From the NCBI RefSeq assembly GCF_024741235.1, contig NZ_JANSKA010000010.1:1-39758 (forward strand): a stretch of DNA of 39,758 nt. Reading direction: 5' to 3'. Of this stretch, positions 15,515-25,286 are shown piece after piece. Source of the stretch: Tractidigestivibacter montrealensis. GTDB taxonomy: Bacteria > Actinomycetota > Coriobacteriia > Coriobacteriales > Atopobiaceae. The translations under genes were made by a program, and so were the position numbers. The notes beneath the pieces were generated by a model that did not search any database, had not been told where the DNA came from, and was given only the letters and a program-made list of their open reading frames with translations. Each line of letters opens with the position of its first letter. The stretch's first letter is position 1.

Positions 15515-16393
15515 CTACCCCAGCGATCCGCGCAGCGCCTGGACCACAGGGCTCTTCGCACAATCCGAGAAGAACAGGTAAATGCTCGTCTCCACCCGAG
15601 GCTCCAGGGGCCGCGAGACCACGTAGTCGCCGTAGCAGTTATTACCCGTGAACGAGTGCAGGACCGCGCAGCCCATGCCGCAGGCAATGCGTAGCAGGTT
15701 GCCCTCGAGCTCGGGGAATCCCTCGCTGCTCTGAAGCGGATCGCGAGCATCAAACAGCACGTTTGTAAGATCCCCGTCGCGTACAACCTCCTGCTGCGCA
15801 AACCCACTTTCCCGTGGCACCAGTACAACCAGGGGATACGAACGCAACCGGTGGTGCTCCAGCGCGCAGTTTTCGCGGGTCTCCATGCAGACAAAGGCGT
15901 CGATGCTCCCCTTCTTGGCCATGAGGAACAACTCATGGCTCGAGGCACTTCTCGGCTCAAACAAGACGCCTGGATGAGCCCGAAGAAACGGATTGAAGGT
16001 CTCCACCAGCAGTTGGGGATCGCAGTTCCGCAGGAACCCCACGCGCAGAGGGCCCGCCTCGCCTTGCTGGTAAGAGCGCATCTCGCGGGTTGCCTCATCC
16101 AGAGAGTCAATGGCCTTGCGCGCAAGCGGAAGCAGGTACCTTCCGGCATCCGTGAGCGTCACGGGCTTTGTCGAGCGGTCCACAAGCCTGGTTCCCAGCG
16201 ACTTCTCCAGCAGGTGGACCTGCTTGGTCACGGCGGTCTGCGAGATGTTCAACCTTGCAGCCGCCTGCGTGAATCCGCCCTCCTCTGCAACGGCCGAGAA
16301 GCACTCGAGCTGTCGTGGCCCAAGCCGCTCGCCCTCCAGCAAGTCGTCATGCAGGACATGCTCGCTCTGCTCCGTACGATAGATGCCATCCAT
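15515..16393 (-). CDS. LysR-family transcriptional regulator
   Basis: A 292-residue protein. The winged helix lies at residues ~24-85: LGPRQLECFSAVAEEGGFTQ, AAARLNISQTAVTKQVHLLE, GTRLVDRSTKPVTLTDAGR. A periplasmic-binding-protein-like effector domain follows (LRVGFLRNCDPQLLVETFNP to the end). The first ~23 residues are longer than usual, so a TTG near 16342 could be the true start. It is divergently arranged with the YczE-like membrane protein across 182 bp, the common layout for a LysR regulator and its target. The effector is unknown. Confidence 0.85.
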   Translation of the reverse strand: MDGIYRTEQSEHVLHDDLLEGERLGPRQLECFSAVAEEGGFTQAAARLNISQTAVTKQVHLLEKSLGTRLVDRSTKPVTLTDAGRYLLPLARKAIDSLDEATREMRSYQQGEAGPLRVGFLRNCDPQLLVETFNPFLRAHPGVLFEPRSASSHELFLMAKKGSIDAFVCMETRENCALEHHRLRSYPLVVLVPRESGFAQQEVVRDGDLTNVLFDARDPLQSSEGFPELEGNLLRIACGMGCAVLHSFTGNNCYGDYVVSRPLEPRVETSIYLFFSDCAKSPVVQALRGSLG

Positions 16394-16463
16394 GCGTTCG
16401 CTACCCCATCCGGCCTGGCTCCACTTGGGACCTCACGATCCGCTCGTCAATCATGAGCAAAGG

Positions 16464-16488
16464 TTATATAAGAATGACTAGATTATAT
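16464..16488. promoter_or_regulatory. Candidate LysR operator or AT-rich promoter
   Basis: TTATATAA (16464-16471) and TTATAT (16483-16488) form an imperfect inverted repeat in the gap between the two divergent genes, in otherwise GC-rich DNA. Placement fits a LysR site; there is no direct proof. Confidence 0.3.
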
Positions 16489-16575
16489 TTGATGGTTCTG
16501 GCTTTCCACCCTACAGTTGCGGAGAATGACTCGTTTACCAGAGGGTTTGCAAGCGTGACAGGAAGTTCTCCAAAC

Positions 16576-17283
16576 ATGAGCAGCAAAACGGTGGTTGATG
16601 CAGGAAGCGCCAAGCAGCGAAAGCCCGGCCGAGCCACCAACAAGCCAGCGCCCGGCACCATGCCCAAGCGCGTCGTAAGCTACGTTCTTGGCTTGAACAT
16701 CCTGGCCGCCGGCATCGTGCTCAACACTCGCAGCGGGCTGGGCGTGGCGGCGTTCACCAGCTCGGCATACGCGTTCAGCAACATAAGCTCTCTCAGCTTT
16801 GGCACGGCAACCGCACTCATCTACCTGGTGCTTGTTGTTCTCGAGCTTGTTCTGTTGCGCAAGCCAGAACCTGCTGTCCTCCTACAGATCCCGTTTTCTT
16901 TTGCGTTTGGCATTGTCGTCGACGTGTACGATGCGCTGTTCCCCAGGTGGAGCCTCTCGCTTGCGGGGCAATTCGTTCTTCTCGCCGTGGCCATACTCTG
17001 CACCGCAACGGGTGTGACGCTCAGCGTGCGCGCCAACTTTGTGGTTGCGCCGCCCGACGGCACGGTGCAGACCATCTCAAGCGTGTCCGGCCGTGACTAT
17101 GGCCTGGTAAAGAATGTCTTCGATCTCACCATGATGGGTGTGACCGTCGTGATGTGCCTGAGCACGGGCAGCCCCTTCTACGGGTTGGGAATTGGCACCG
17201 TGCTCTCGGCCCTTCTCAACGGCAGGATCATCCGACTTCTAGAGATGGCGCTTGACCGGCACACCGCACTCGGGCAGCACTAA
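16576..17283 (+). CDS. YczE/YitT-like integral membrane protein
   Basis: A 235-residue protein. ATG 16576 (MSSKTVVDAG) has GGAAG ten bases upstream; upstream in-frame ATGs lie in the AT-rich control region. After a basic N-terminal tail of ~35 residues come five hydrophobic segments: VVSYVLGLNILAAGIVL, a segment near ATALIYLVLVVLELVLL, LLQIPFSFAFGIVVDVYDAL, FVLLAVAILCTATGVTLSV and LTMMGVTVVMCLSTG. NTRSGLGVAAFTSSAYAFS and the DYGLVKN motif are typical of YczE-type proteins (DUF6198). Transport or signalling has been suggested for the family, but substrates are unknown. Likely regulated by the divergent LysR gene. Confidence 0.75.
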   Translation: MSSKTVVDAGSAKQRKPGRATNKPAPGTMPKRVVSYVLGLNILAAGIVLNTRSGLGVAAFTSSAYAFSNISSLSFGTATALIYLVLVVLELVLLRKPEPAVLLQIPFSFAFGIVVDVYDALFPRWSLSLAGQFVLLAVAILCTATGVTLSVRANFVVAPPDGTVQTISSVSGRDYGLVKNVFDLTMMGVTVVMCLSTGSPFYGLGIGTVLSALLNGRIIRLLEMALDRHTALGQH

Positions 17284-17314
17284 ATGAGACAAGGGGAAAC
17301 TCCCCTTGTCTCAC
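17284..17314. repeat. Palindromic intergenic repeat, copy 3
   Basis: TGAGACAAGGGGA, loop AAC, complement; begins directly after the YczE-like stop codon and precedes the convergent glycosidase gene end by 13 bp. It could serve as a two-way terminator, but it lacks a T run. Confidence 0.85.
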
Positions 17315-17327
17315 GCGCGCTGCGCCG

Positions 17328-18789
<1,462 letters not shown>

Positions 18790-18872
18790 CTAAGCTGGGG
18801 CAACCCTCGCCTAAGCTGAGTGGTGCAGAGATGTTATGTCTGTTTTTTACATGCAGACAGGGCAACTTTGAC

Positions 18873-18907
18873 GGATGAGACAAAGGGACAGTCCCTTTGT
18901 CTCATCC
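18873..18907. repeat. Palindromic intergenic repeat, copy 4
   Basis: GGATGAGACAAAGGGAC, single A, then the 17-base complement: the longest copy, in the gap (18772-19013) between the glycosidase start and the PPOX-type gene. Confidence 0.85.
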
Positions 18908-19013
18908 ACCCCGGTAACAACGCACGAAGGCGATAATGGAGCTCAAGAAAAAGACGTCCGGTCGGCGAATTGCCCTTGCTCGCGTCGGCCAACCGCAAAG
19001 GAAGGGACACGCC

Positions 19014-19523
19014 ATGACGCCAGAGGAATTCGACGAGGCCGCAGAATACTGGACCGAGAGGGACGCGACCTCTGCCCGCATGCCCGCGGATGAGCTGCGC
19101 AGGGCAATCGACGCGTTTCTCGGCGAGCATCAAATCTGCGCTATGGCAACGGCGTCGGCCGACCTCGTCCGCTGCACCCCGCTCGAGTACACCTACCGTG
19201 ACGGCAAGTTTTGGATCTTCTCGGAAGGCGGACTCAAGTTCCGCGCGCTCAAGGAGAACCGCAACGTGTGCCTTGCCGTCTTCGAGCCCTCGTACGAGTT
19301 CGGCAGGCTCGAGAGCGTGCAGGTCACGGGTACCGCGGAGGTCGTCGACCCCATGAGCGAGAAGTTCTCGCGCGCCGCAGCGGAAAAGAAGCTCACCGGC
19401 CCGACGCTCGAGAAGATGCGCACCAAGCTGCACCTGATTGAGGTTACGCCCACGCGCATCGACTATCTGTGCAGCACGCTGCGGAAGCGCGGGTTTGGCG
19501 TTCGCCAGTGGATTGAGCTGTAA
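19014..19523 (+). CDS. Pyridoxamine 5'-phosphate oxidase-family flavoprotein
   Basis: A 169-residue protein. ATG 19014 (MTPEEFDEAAEYW) follows AAAGGAAGGGACACGCC; the longer frame from 18936 has no good ribosome site. The split-barrel fold is visible as HQICAMATASADLVRCTPLE, YTYRDGKFWIFSEGG, KFRALKENRNVCLAVF and LESVQVTGTAEVVD. It ends RIDYLCSTLRKRGF. Family members bind FMN or F420 and reduce varied substrates; the true PNP oxidase residues cannot be claimed. Palindromes lie on both sides. Confidence 0.8.
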   Translation: MTPEEFDEAAEYWTERDATSARMPADELRRAIDAFLGEHQICAMATASADLVRCTPLEYTYRDGKFWIFSEGGLKFRALKENRNVCLAVFEPSYEFGRLESVQVTGTAEVVDPMSEKFSRAAAEKKLTGPTLEKMRTKLHLIEVTPTRIDYLCSTLRKRGFGVRQWIEL

Positions 19524-19543
19524 CCGAACGGCTTGCGGCCGCG

Positions 19544-19574
19544 ATGAGACAAAGGGACTGTCCCTTTGTCTCAC
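19544..19574. repeat. Palindromic intergenic repeat, copy 5
   Basis: TGAGACAAAGGGA, loop CTG, complement; it lies between the PPOX-type stop and the nitroreductase ribosome site. Confidence 0.85.
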
Positions 19575-19598
19575 AATCAGTCAACCCGAGGAGGCACT

Positions 19599-20111
19599 AT
19601 GGAGTTCACCGACGTCATCAAGAACCGCTACTCCTGCAAGAAATACAGCGGCCGTACCGTTGAGGACGAAAAGCTGGCGGCGATCCTCGAGGCTGGGCGC
19701 GTGGCGCCAACCGCGAAGAACCTGCAGGAGCAACACGTCTACGTGCTGCAGTCCGCCGATGCGCTCGAGAAGTTCGACGGCCTCACCCCCTGCCGCTACG
19801 GGGCGCCGACCGTTCTTCTCGTCGCTTTTAACAGCGAGAACGTCTACACCTACCCAGGCAGCGAGCGCACCTCGGGCATCGAGGACGCAAGCATCGTGGC
19901 GACCCACATGATTCTTGCTGCCGCAAACGAGGGCGTTGACTCCTGCTGGATAAACCGTTTTAGCCCCGAGGAGGCTGTGAAGGCCTTTGGCCTGCCGGCA
20001 AACGAGGTGGTTCTCTGCGCGATCGACCTTGGCTACGCTGCCGAGGGCGCGGGGCCGCTGCCCAACCACTCCTCGCGCAAGGAGCTGGCGCATACCGTCA
20101 CGCGGCTGTAG
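19599..20111 (+). CDS. Nitroreductase-family protein
   Basis: A 170-residue protein, ATG 19599 behind GAGGAGGCACT. The start (FTDVIKNRYSCKKYSGRTV) and EDEKLAAILEAGRVAPTAKN are the standard FMN-binding opening of the nitroreductase fold, with RYSCKKY and the APTAKN segment contacting FMN. The middle (EDASIVATHMILAAANEGVD, SCWI) and end (VVLCAIDLGYAAEG) also fit. Length is on the short side of the family, as in the small anaerobe nitroreductases. Substrate cannot be told from sequence. Confidence 0.85.
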   Translation: MEFTDVIKNRYSCKKYSGRTVEDEKLAAILEAGRVAPTAKNLQEQHVYVLQSADALEKFDGLTPCRYGAPTVLLVAFNSENVYTYPGSERTSGIEDASIVATHMILAAANEGVDSCWINRFSPEEAVKAFGLPANEVVLCAIDLGYAAEGAGPLPNHSSRKELAHTVTRL

Positions 20112-20159
20112 GGACTGGACCTCGGCGCGAGCTTCTCGAACCTCATACCTCACACGCAT

Positions 20160-20251
20160 ACCTCACACGTGTTATTTCTTATTTGATTTCTCCTCACTCT
20201 CGACTGGGATTTTGCCGTCCCACGCCTCAAAAGAGAAACCACGTGTGAGGT
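20160..20251. repeat. 12-bp inverted repeat in the nitroreductase-Hsp33 gap
   Basis: ACCTCACACGTG (20160-20171) and CACGTGTGAGGT (20240-20251) are perfect complements 68 bp apart; TACCTCACACG also occurs directly before at 20147. The interior is AT-rich (TTATTTCTTATTTGATTTC). The genes are convergent, so this may end transcripts, but the spacing is large for a terminator. Confidence 0.5.
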
Positions 20252-20294
20252 TTTATCTGCGCGAGAAGGACCTGCTTGTGACTGGCAAGGTACC

Positions 20295-21248
20295 TCATCG
20301 CAGCAGGTCGCGCAGCTCGTCCGGCTCGAAGTGGTAGTGCTCGCCGCAGAAGTGGCAGTACACGTCGGCGGGCTCGTCCTTGGAAATCATGTCCTCCAGC
20401 TCCGCGCGGCCAAGCGCCAGCACCACGCGGGTGGCGCGTTCGCGGTTGCAGCCGCAGTGGAACTCCGCCGGCATGACGTCCAGCTCCTGGTATGAGAGGC
20501 CGTCCAGCACGTGGCGGAGGACGTCCGTGGGCTTCATGCCCTCCTCGAGCAGATCCGTGACGGAACGCGTACCGGCGAGGTTCTTCTCCAGGCGGTCCAC
20601 CACCGCGTCCTCACATCCCGGCATCAGCTGCACGATAAATCCGCCCGCCTGGCGAATGCTCTGGTCGGTGTCCACCAGCACTCCCACGCCCAGCGAGGTT
20701 GGCACCTGGTCGCTTGCGGCAAAGTAGTACGTGAGGTCGTCCCCTATCTCGCCGGAGACAAGCGGAACCTCACTGGAGTACGGCTCCATGCCAGGCAGGT
20801 CGTGGACAACCGAGAGGGTCCCCGTGTGGTTCTCCCCCGCCACGGCTTCGCCCACGCTGAGCTTGCCCGCACTGTTAAGCGGCAGCCACACGTGCGGGTG
20901 GTTGGCGAAGCCCTTTGCCTGGCCGCGGTTGTTGGCGGTTACGGTGAGGCCGCCCACGGGACCCTCGCCGCGAACCACAAGCGTGATGAGCTCGTCGTCG
21001 TTCTTGGACATGGCACCCATCATCATGCCCGCCATCAGGAGGCGCCCCAGCGCAGCGCTCACGACGGGCGAGGTCTGGTGGCGCTCGTGCAGCTCTTGGA
21101 CGCTCGCGCGCGCCGTCACCGCAAAAGCGCGCACCTGGCCGTCGGCCGCCGTTCCGCGAACAATATGGTCGCCGAGACGAACCGCCTCGGCGTTGAAGTC
21201 GATGACGCCGCTCTCGCAGGCCGCCCGCTCGTTCTTCTCGTCTGCCAT
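20295..21248 (-). CDS. hslO: Redox-regulated chaperone Hsp33
   Basis: A 317-residue protein. ATG 21248 (MADEKNERAAC) fits known Hsp33 N-termini; longer frames enter non-coding repeat DNA. The core reads DHIVRGTAADGQVRAFAVT, LGRLLMAGMMMG, and ELITLVVRGEGPVGGLTVT. The C-terminal zinc/redox switch is present: CGCN (CxC) and CHFCG (CxxC), the four cysteines that release zinc and form disulphides under oxidation to switch the holdase on. It acts in the cytoplasm against oxidative unfolding. No operon partner is seen; 21249-21460 upstream holds no gene. Confidence 0.95.
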   Translation of the reverse strand: MADEKNERAACESGVIDFNAEAVRLGDHIVRGTAADGQVRAFAVTARASVQELHERHQTSPVVSAALGRLLMAGMMMGAMSKNDDELITLVVRGEGPVGGLTVTANNRGQAKGFANHPHVWLPLNSAGKLSVGEAVAGENHTGTLSVVHDLPGMEPYSSEVPLVSGEIGDDLTYYFAASDQVPTSLGVGVLVDTDQSIRQAGGFIVQLMPGCEDAVVDRLEKNLAGTRSVTDLLEEGMKPTDVLRHVLDGLSYQELDVMPAEFHCGCNRERATRVVLALGRAELEDMISKDEPADVYCHFCGEHYHFEPDELRDLLR

Positions 21249-21460
21249 GGTCCTCCCCATTCGAGTTTGTCGGAAACCATGGTAGCGAAACCCTATCGTT
21301 ACCCGCGCTGCACGACCCCACTCCCTCCGCAGCGTACCAGCCGGCACTGTTGAGAAGATATCGGCCACAAGATGCGCCTGAAGTACCAACAGGTGTCCAT
21401 TTTCCTTCTCTATTGGACGCAAATTCAGCCCCGCTGCGCGGGCGAATGGTCAGGAATGAC

Positions 21461-21585
21461 GGTTGGTGGCAGTTTTTCACAGACTTCTTATGTATCACTG
21501 AGGTGATAGCAATTCGCTGAACTGTGGTTTATCAACTCTCGAATCAATTTATACTTAGGGCATCTCGGAAAAACTGCCACCAAAC
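21461..21585. repeat. Short inverted-repeat element, family B, copy 2 (125 bp)
   Basis: GGTTGGTGGCAGTTTTT at 21461-21477 is complementary to 21569-21585 with one mismatch. Interior: AGACTTCTTATG, AGCAATTCGCTGAACTGTGG, TTATCA. It shows the full ends that copies 1 and 3 have partly lost. Confidence 0.75.
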
Positions 21586-21709
21586 GTCAACATAAGCCAT
21601 TAAACAAATGTGGGGCCATCGCGCACTATGCACGAATGAAGTGTTCGCCGACATTGGGATTCCGTAGACTACGGCTAGACCATTGGGCAATGTAGCAGGC
21701 AGTCAAACG

Positions 21710-21810
21710 AAATCTGCGGCTTAATTGCAGCTAGGCGAGAGAGGCCAAGCTGTCTACCTGCGGTTCTTCTCAGCGCCCACTGCCCGCTACTGCAATTAAG
21801 TCGCAGATTT
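21710..21810. repeat. Short inverted-repeat element, family A, copy 1 (101 bp)
   Basis: AAATCTGCGGCTTAATTGCA and its complement (one mismatch) form 21-bp arms at 21710-21730 and 21790-21810. The interior includes TCTACCTGCGGTT and TTCTCAGC, shared with copy 2 at 24707. Same overall length as copy 2. 21811-21978 holds no gene. Confidence 0.8.
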
Positions 21811-21978
21811 GTCCGAGGCGCCTCTGGGAGACGGGCAACACGGCGCCGCAACGGGGCCCGCCGACGTCTCAGAGCCACCCCAACCGCCAGCCACCCGCAG
21901 CCGTCCACCAGCCAGAAGCTGCGCTGCCGCCGCCCTGCGACCAGCTAGGATTGCCTCAACCCACGCGAGGAGGCAGAC

Positions 21979-24570
21979 ATGGCGGCGTTCGATCGTGTAC
22001 CCAGCGGCATCGACGGCCTGGACGAGGCGCTCGACTCCATCCGCCTGGGCGACAACGTGGTCTGGCAGGTCAGCTCGCTCGACGAGTTCCGCCCCATTGC
22101 GGACGCCTTTGTCGGCCGCTCGGTGGCAGATGGCAGGAACGTCATCTACCTGCGCTTTGCTTCTCACAGGCGAATCATCGCCCGCGGCACGCCCGGCGTG
22201 GTCGAGGTCGACCTTGACCCCAGGAAGGGCTTCGAGACCTTTACCATGCAGGTGCACGACGTGATCACGCGCGAGGGGCCCGAGGCGTTCTACGTGTTCG
22301 ACAGCCTGTCCGACCTGCAGGTTGCATGGTCCGCCGACCTCACCATGGGGAACTTCTTCCGCCTCACCTGCCCGTACATGTTCTCGCTCGACACGGTGGC
22401 GTACTTCCCCATCATCAAGGGCGACCACTCCTTTGCCGCCATCGCAAAGATCCACGACACGACCCAGGTCCTCATCGACGTCTCGCCGGACGAGGGCGGC
22501 CTCTTCATCCACCCCCTCAAGGTCTGGCGCCGCTACTCCCCCACCATGTTCCTCGCGCATCGCCTCGACCTTGCCACGGGAGAGGTGCGCGCCCTCACCT
22601 CGGGCGTCGACACCAGCCGCTTCTACGCGCGCATGAGCGAGGAGATGAACGGCGCCGCCGACCGCGACGTAGACTCCTGGGACCGGTTCTTCTTGCAGGC
22701 GCGCGCCAGCTACCAGCACGGCGAGGACATGCGGCGCGCCTGTCGCAAGATGTGCAACATGATGATGACGAGAGACCCGCGCATGCGTGCGCTTGTGCAA
22801 AAGTACTTCTCGCCCACCGACTACTTTGACGTGCGACGGCGCATGGTGGGGACCGGCATGGTTGGCGGCAAGTCCTGCGGCATGCTTTTGTCGCGCAAGA
22901 TTGTCGAGAAAAACCTGCCCGAGGTCGTTGGCCTGCTGGAGCCGCACGACTCGTTCTACGTGGGCACGGACGTCTTCTATACGTTCATTGTAGAAAACGA
23001 CCTGTGGCCGCTGCGCATCGCGCAACGCGGCGACGGCTACCTGCGCGTGGCGGATTCTTTGGCGCAGGGCATCGAGAATGGAACCTTCCCGCCCGAAATT
23101 GAGCAGGGCTTCCGTCGCGTCCTGGACTACTTTGGCCAGGTTCCCATCATTGTGCGATCGTCCAGCTGCCTTGAGGACGCGTTTGGGAACGCCTTCGCCG
23201 GCAAGTACGACTCGGTGTTCCTGCCCAACGTGGGTGACCCCGAGCAGCGGCTCCGCGAGTTCGAGCGCGCCGTCAAGCGTGTGTACGCGTCAACCATGAA
23301 CCCCTCGGCGCTGGAATACCGTCGGCGCAACGGCTTGGACACAGCCGAGGAGGAGATGGCGCTTCTCGTTCAGCGCGTGAGCGGCTCTCGCTATGGCGAC
23401 GCGTACTTCATGCCCACGGCCGCGGGCATTGGCTATTCTCGCAGCGCATACCGATGGCTTCCGGACATGGACCCCTCCGCCGGCATGCTTAGGCTGGTGA
23501 TGGGCCTTGGCACAAAGGCGGTGGACCGCACCGAGCGTGACTACCCGCGGCTTGTGAGCCTGGACAGGCCAGCTGCCACCACGATGGTCACAGATGCGGA
23601 CCGACACCGCTTCTGCCAGCGCGGATGCGACCTTATCGACCTCGCGGGCAGCGCATTTGCCGAGAAGCCCTGCACAGACATTGCGCCCCTCATGCCGGCG
23701 TCGGTGCGACCCATGGTGATGGAGCACGACCGCGAGGCCGAGCGCATGCTGCGCGAGCGCGGTCAGCGGCGAGAGGTGACGTTTGCCTCGTGCGCGGGGC
23801 TTGCGGGCGACCGGCGCTTCACCACGGCCATGCGCAAGATCCTTCGCGCGCTGCAGGAGGCGTACGACTACGCCGTCGACATCGAGTTCACCGTGAACGT
23901 AGACAGGGCAAGCGGCGAGGGGGCCGAGCCGCGCTTTGTGATCAACCTGCTGCAATGCCGGCCGCTGCAGTCCTTCAAGGGCACGGGTTCGGTCGAGGTG
24001 CCCGCCGCGTCTGGGCCGGTGCTGCTCCGCGCTGCCGAGGACACCATGGGCGCCTCGATGCAGGCAAGCGTCGACTTTGTCTGTGTGGTCGATGCCGCAG
24101 GTTATCGGGCATGTCCGCACGGCAAGCGGCCGGGCGTTGCACGCGCTGTTGGCGAGGCCGCGCGCAAGGTGCGTGAGGTGACGGGCGCAACCGCAGTGCT
24201 TCTTGTGCCCGGCCGGATTGGCACCTCGTCCCCTGACCTGGGCGTACCCGTCACCTTTGCCGAGATAGCCGCCTTCCGGGCGATTGTCGAATACGCCGAT
24301 GCCGCCCACGGGTTCTCCCCCGAGCTGTCGTATGGCAGCCACATGTTCCAGGACCTCGTCGAGCAGGACATCCTCTATTGCGCGGCGCTCGAGCGCGGAG
24401 CGACCGTCTTCGACCGCAGCGTGCTTTGCGACCTGCCACAGGTGGGGCTCGATGCCGCTGCGGCAGGCCCCGACATCGCGGCATGCATTCGCCTGTACGA
24501 CGCGCGCGGGCGTGGCCTGGGGCTGTGGCACGACCTTATGAGCGGAAAGACGCTCATGGCGTTTGAGTGA
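21979..24570 (+). CDS. KaiC-like domain fused to PEP/pyruvate-binding (PPDK_N) domain
   Basis: An 863-residue protein, ATG 21979 behind CGCGAGGAGG. Residues ~1-240 look like a RecA/KaiC fold (VPSGIDGLDEAL, FYVFDSLSDLQ in place of Walker B), but the P-loop is lost: the GxxGxGKT site is replaced by WQVSSLDEFR. Residues ~280-660 match the ATP-grasp part of PEP synthase and PPDK: GKSCGMLLSRKI, VPIIVRSSSCLEDAFG, AFAGKYDSVFLPN, and LLQCRPLQS. The phosphohistidine and PEP-binding domains of true PEP synthase are absent, so it cannot run that full reaction. Similar fusions are known only as PEP/pyruvate-binding domain proteins. It stands alone, flanked on both sides by B plus A repeats. Confidence 0.8.
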   Translation: MAAFDRVPSGIDGLDEALDSIRLGDNVVWQVSSLDEFRPIADAFVGRSVADGRNVIYLRFASHRRIIARGTPGVVEVDLDPRKGFETFTMQVHDVITREGPEAFYVFDSLSDLQVAWSADLTMGNFFRLTCPYMFSLDTVAYFPIIKGDHSFAAIAKIHDTTQVLIDVSPDEGGLFIHPLKVWRRYSPTMFLAHRLDLATGEVRALTSGVDTSRFYARMSEEMNGAADRDVDSWDRFFLQARASYQHGEDMRRACRKMCNMMMTRDPRMRALVQKYFSPTDYFDVRRRMVGTGMVGGKSCGMLLSRKIVEKNLPEVVGLLEPHDSFYVGTDVFYTFIVENDLWPLRIAQRGDGYLRVADSLAQGIENGTFPPEIEQGFRRVLDYFGQVPIIVRSSSCLEDAFGNAFAGKYDSVFLPNVGDPEQRLREFERAVKRVYASTMNPSALEYRRRNGLDTAEEEMALLVQRVSGSRYGDAYFMPTAAGIGYSRSAYRWLPDMDPSAGMLRLVMGLGTKAVDRTERDYPRLVSLDRPAATTMVTDADRHRFCQRGCDLIDLAGSAFAEKPCTDIAPLMPASVRPMVMEHDREAERMLRERGQRREVTFASCAGLAGDRRFTTAMRKILRALQEAYDYAVDIEFTVNVDRASGEGAEPRFVINLLQCRPLQSFKGTGSVEVPAASGPVLLRAAEDTMGASMQASVDFVCVVDAAGYRACPHGKRPGVARAVGEAARKVREVTGATAVLLVPGRIGTSSPDLGVPVTFAEIAAFRAIVEYADAAHGFSPELSYGSHMFQDLVEQDILYCAALERGATVFDRSVLCDLPQVGLDAAAAGPDIAACIRLYDARGRGLGLWHDLMSGKTLMAFE

Positions 24571-24585
24571 GCGAGACGAAATTCC

Positions 24586-24640
24586 GGTTGGTGGCGGTTT
24601 TGGCGAGACTTCTTATGCGGCTGCGGTGCGGGGCAATTCT
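24586..24640. repeat. Family B element, copy 3 (left part only)
   Basis: GGTTGGTGGCGGTTTT, AGACTTCTTATG and GGGGCAATTCTC match the left half of the element at 21461. The right half is missing. It begins 16 bp after the KaiC/PPDK stop codon. Confidence 0.55.
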
Positions 24641-24706
24641 CGGACGGAGTCCTCGCTGGGGAGGCGACGCGTGCAAACCGGCAGCTACCGACGGAGCCTC
24701 GAACCG

Positions 24707-24807
24707 AAATCTGCGGCTTAATTGCACTCTGACGAGAAGCCACAAGCCATCTACCTGCGGTTATTCTCAGCAACTCCCGTCCAGGACTGCAATTAAGCCG
24801 CAGATTT
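24707..24807. repeat. Family A element, copy 2 (101 bp)
   Basis: AAATCTGCGGCTTAATTGCA (24707-24726) and its perfect complement (24788-24807). Interior TCTACCTGCGGTTATTCTCA. Same orientation and length as copy 1. Confidence 0.85.
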
Positions 24808-24863
24808 CAACGCAGACTGGGGGGAGTATCTATTGTTGGCGTTCAGGGATCTTGGGGCAATTC

Positions 24864-24904
24864 TTGGACAGCGATTTGGACAGGGGTGAAAACCGTTTGG
24901 ACAG
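24864..24904 (+). repeat. TTGGACAG direct repeats next to the attachment site
   Basis: Three copies at 24864-24871, 24876-24883 and 24897-24904, and a fourth at 25037-25044 on the other side of the tRNA fragment, all in the same direction. They could be integrase or excisionase arm sites, or part of an earlier element at this tRNA. Confidence 0.4.
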
Positions 24905-24940
24905 ATAAAATACAGGCCAGAGGAAGTACCCTCTGGCCTG
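24902..24940 (-). terminator. Intrinsic terminator downstream of tRNA-Val
   Basis: CAGGCCAGAGG (24913-24923) and CCTCTGGCCTG (24930-24940) form an 11-bp perfect stem. Read on the minus strand it is followed by TATTTTATCT, and it begins 9 bp after the tRNA 3' end, so it is the original tRNA terminator. Confidence 0.8.
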
Positions 24941-24948
24941 CGAGTTTA

Positions 24949-24999
24949 TGGTGGGCGTTAGAAGATTTGAACTTCTGACCTCTTCCGTGTCAGGGAAGT
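24949..24999 (-). tRNA. 3' half of tRNA-Val(GAC): prophage attachment site
   Basis: On the minus strand: anticodon stem CTTCC / GGAAG around loop CTGACAC (anticodon GAC), variable AGGTC, T stem AGAAG / CTTCT with TTCAAAT loop, acceptor strand AACGCCC, discriminator A and encoded CCA (24949-24951). The D arm and the 5' acceptor strand are missing: before the anticodon stem the sequence is unrelated. This is the usual state at the prophage end where only the 3' part of the target tRNA is left. The bacterial terminator lies to the left, so the prophage lies to the right, and the complete tRNA should be at its far end. Confidence 0.85.
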
Positions 25000-25286
25000 C
25001 CTGGGCCCATAGCAAACCATTACACTCCCCTACACTTTGGACAGTTATCGCAGCTAGATGGGCTGTTTTCGAAAACCGAACACTACAGACCGCTACACAA
25101 TACAACGCTCCAGGCGGGCTCATTCGTACCGGAATTCGTACCACCCCTAAGCCATTAAGCTCTAGTCAGGTTCATAGGATGAGCGCCGTTGCATTCTCAT
25201 GACAGAACGTCACCTTTCATTCTTGATGAAACTGATTCAACAAATACCGCCCAGGAAGACAGGAGTCGAAGCCTTGACGGACCTAT

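Noticed and set aside
15515-15694. Plus-strand frames across the LysR gene and similar frames opposite Hsp33 and the KaiC/PPDK gene
   Set aside because: High GC leaves long open antisense frames; none has motifs or a proper ribosome site.
24948-25202. Open frame starting MVGVRRFELLTSSV on the plus strand
   Set aside because: This is the typical false protein obtained by translating the antisense strand of a tRNA 3' end.
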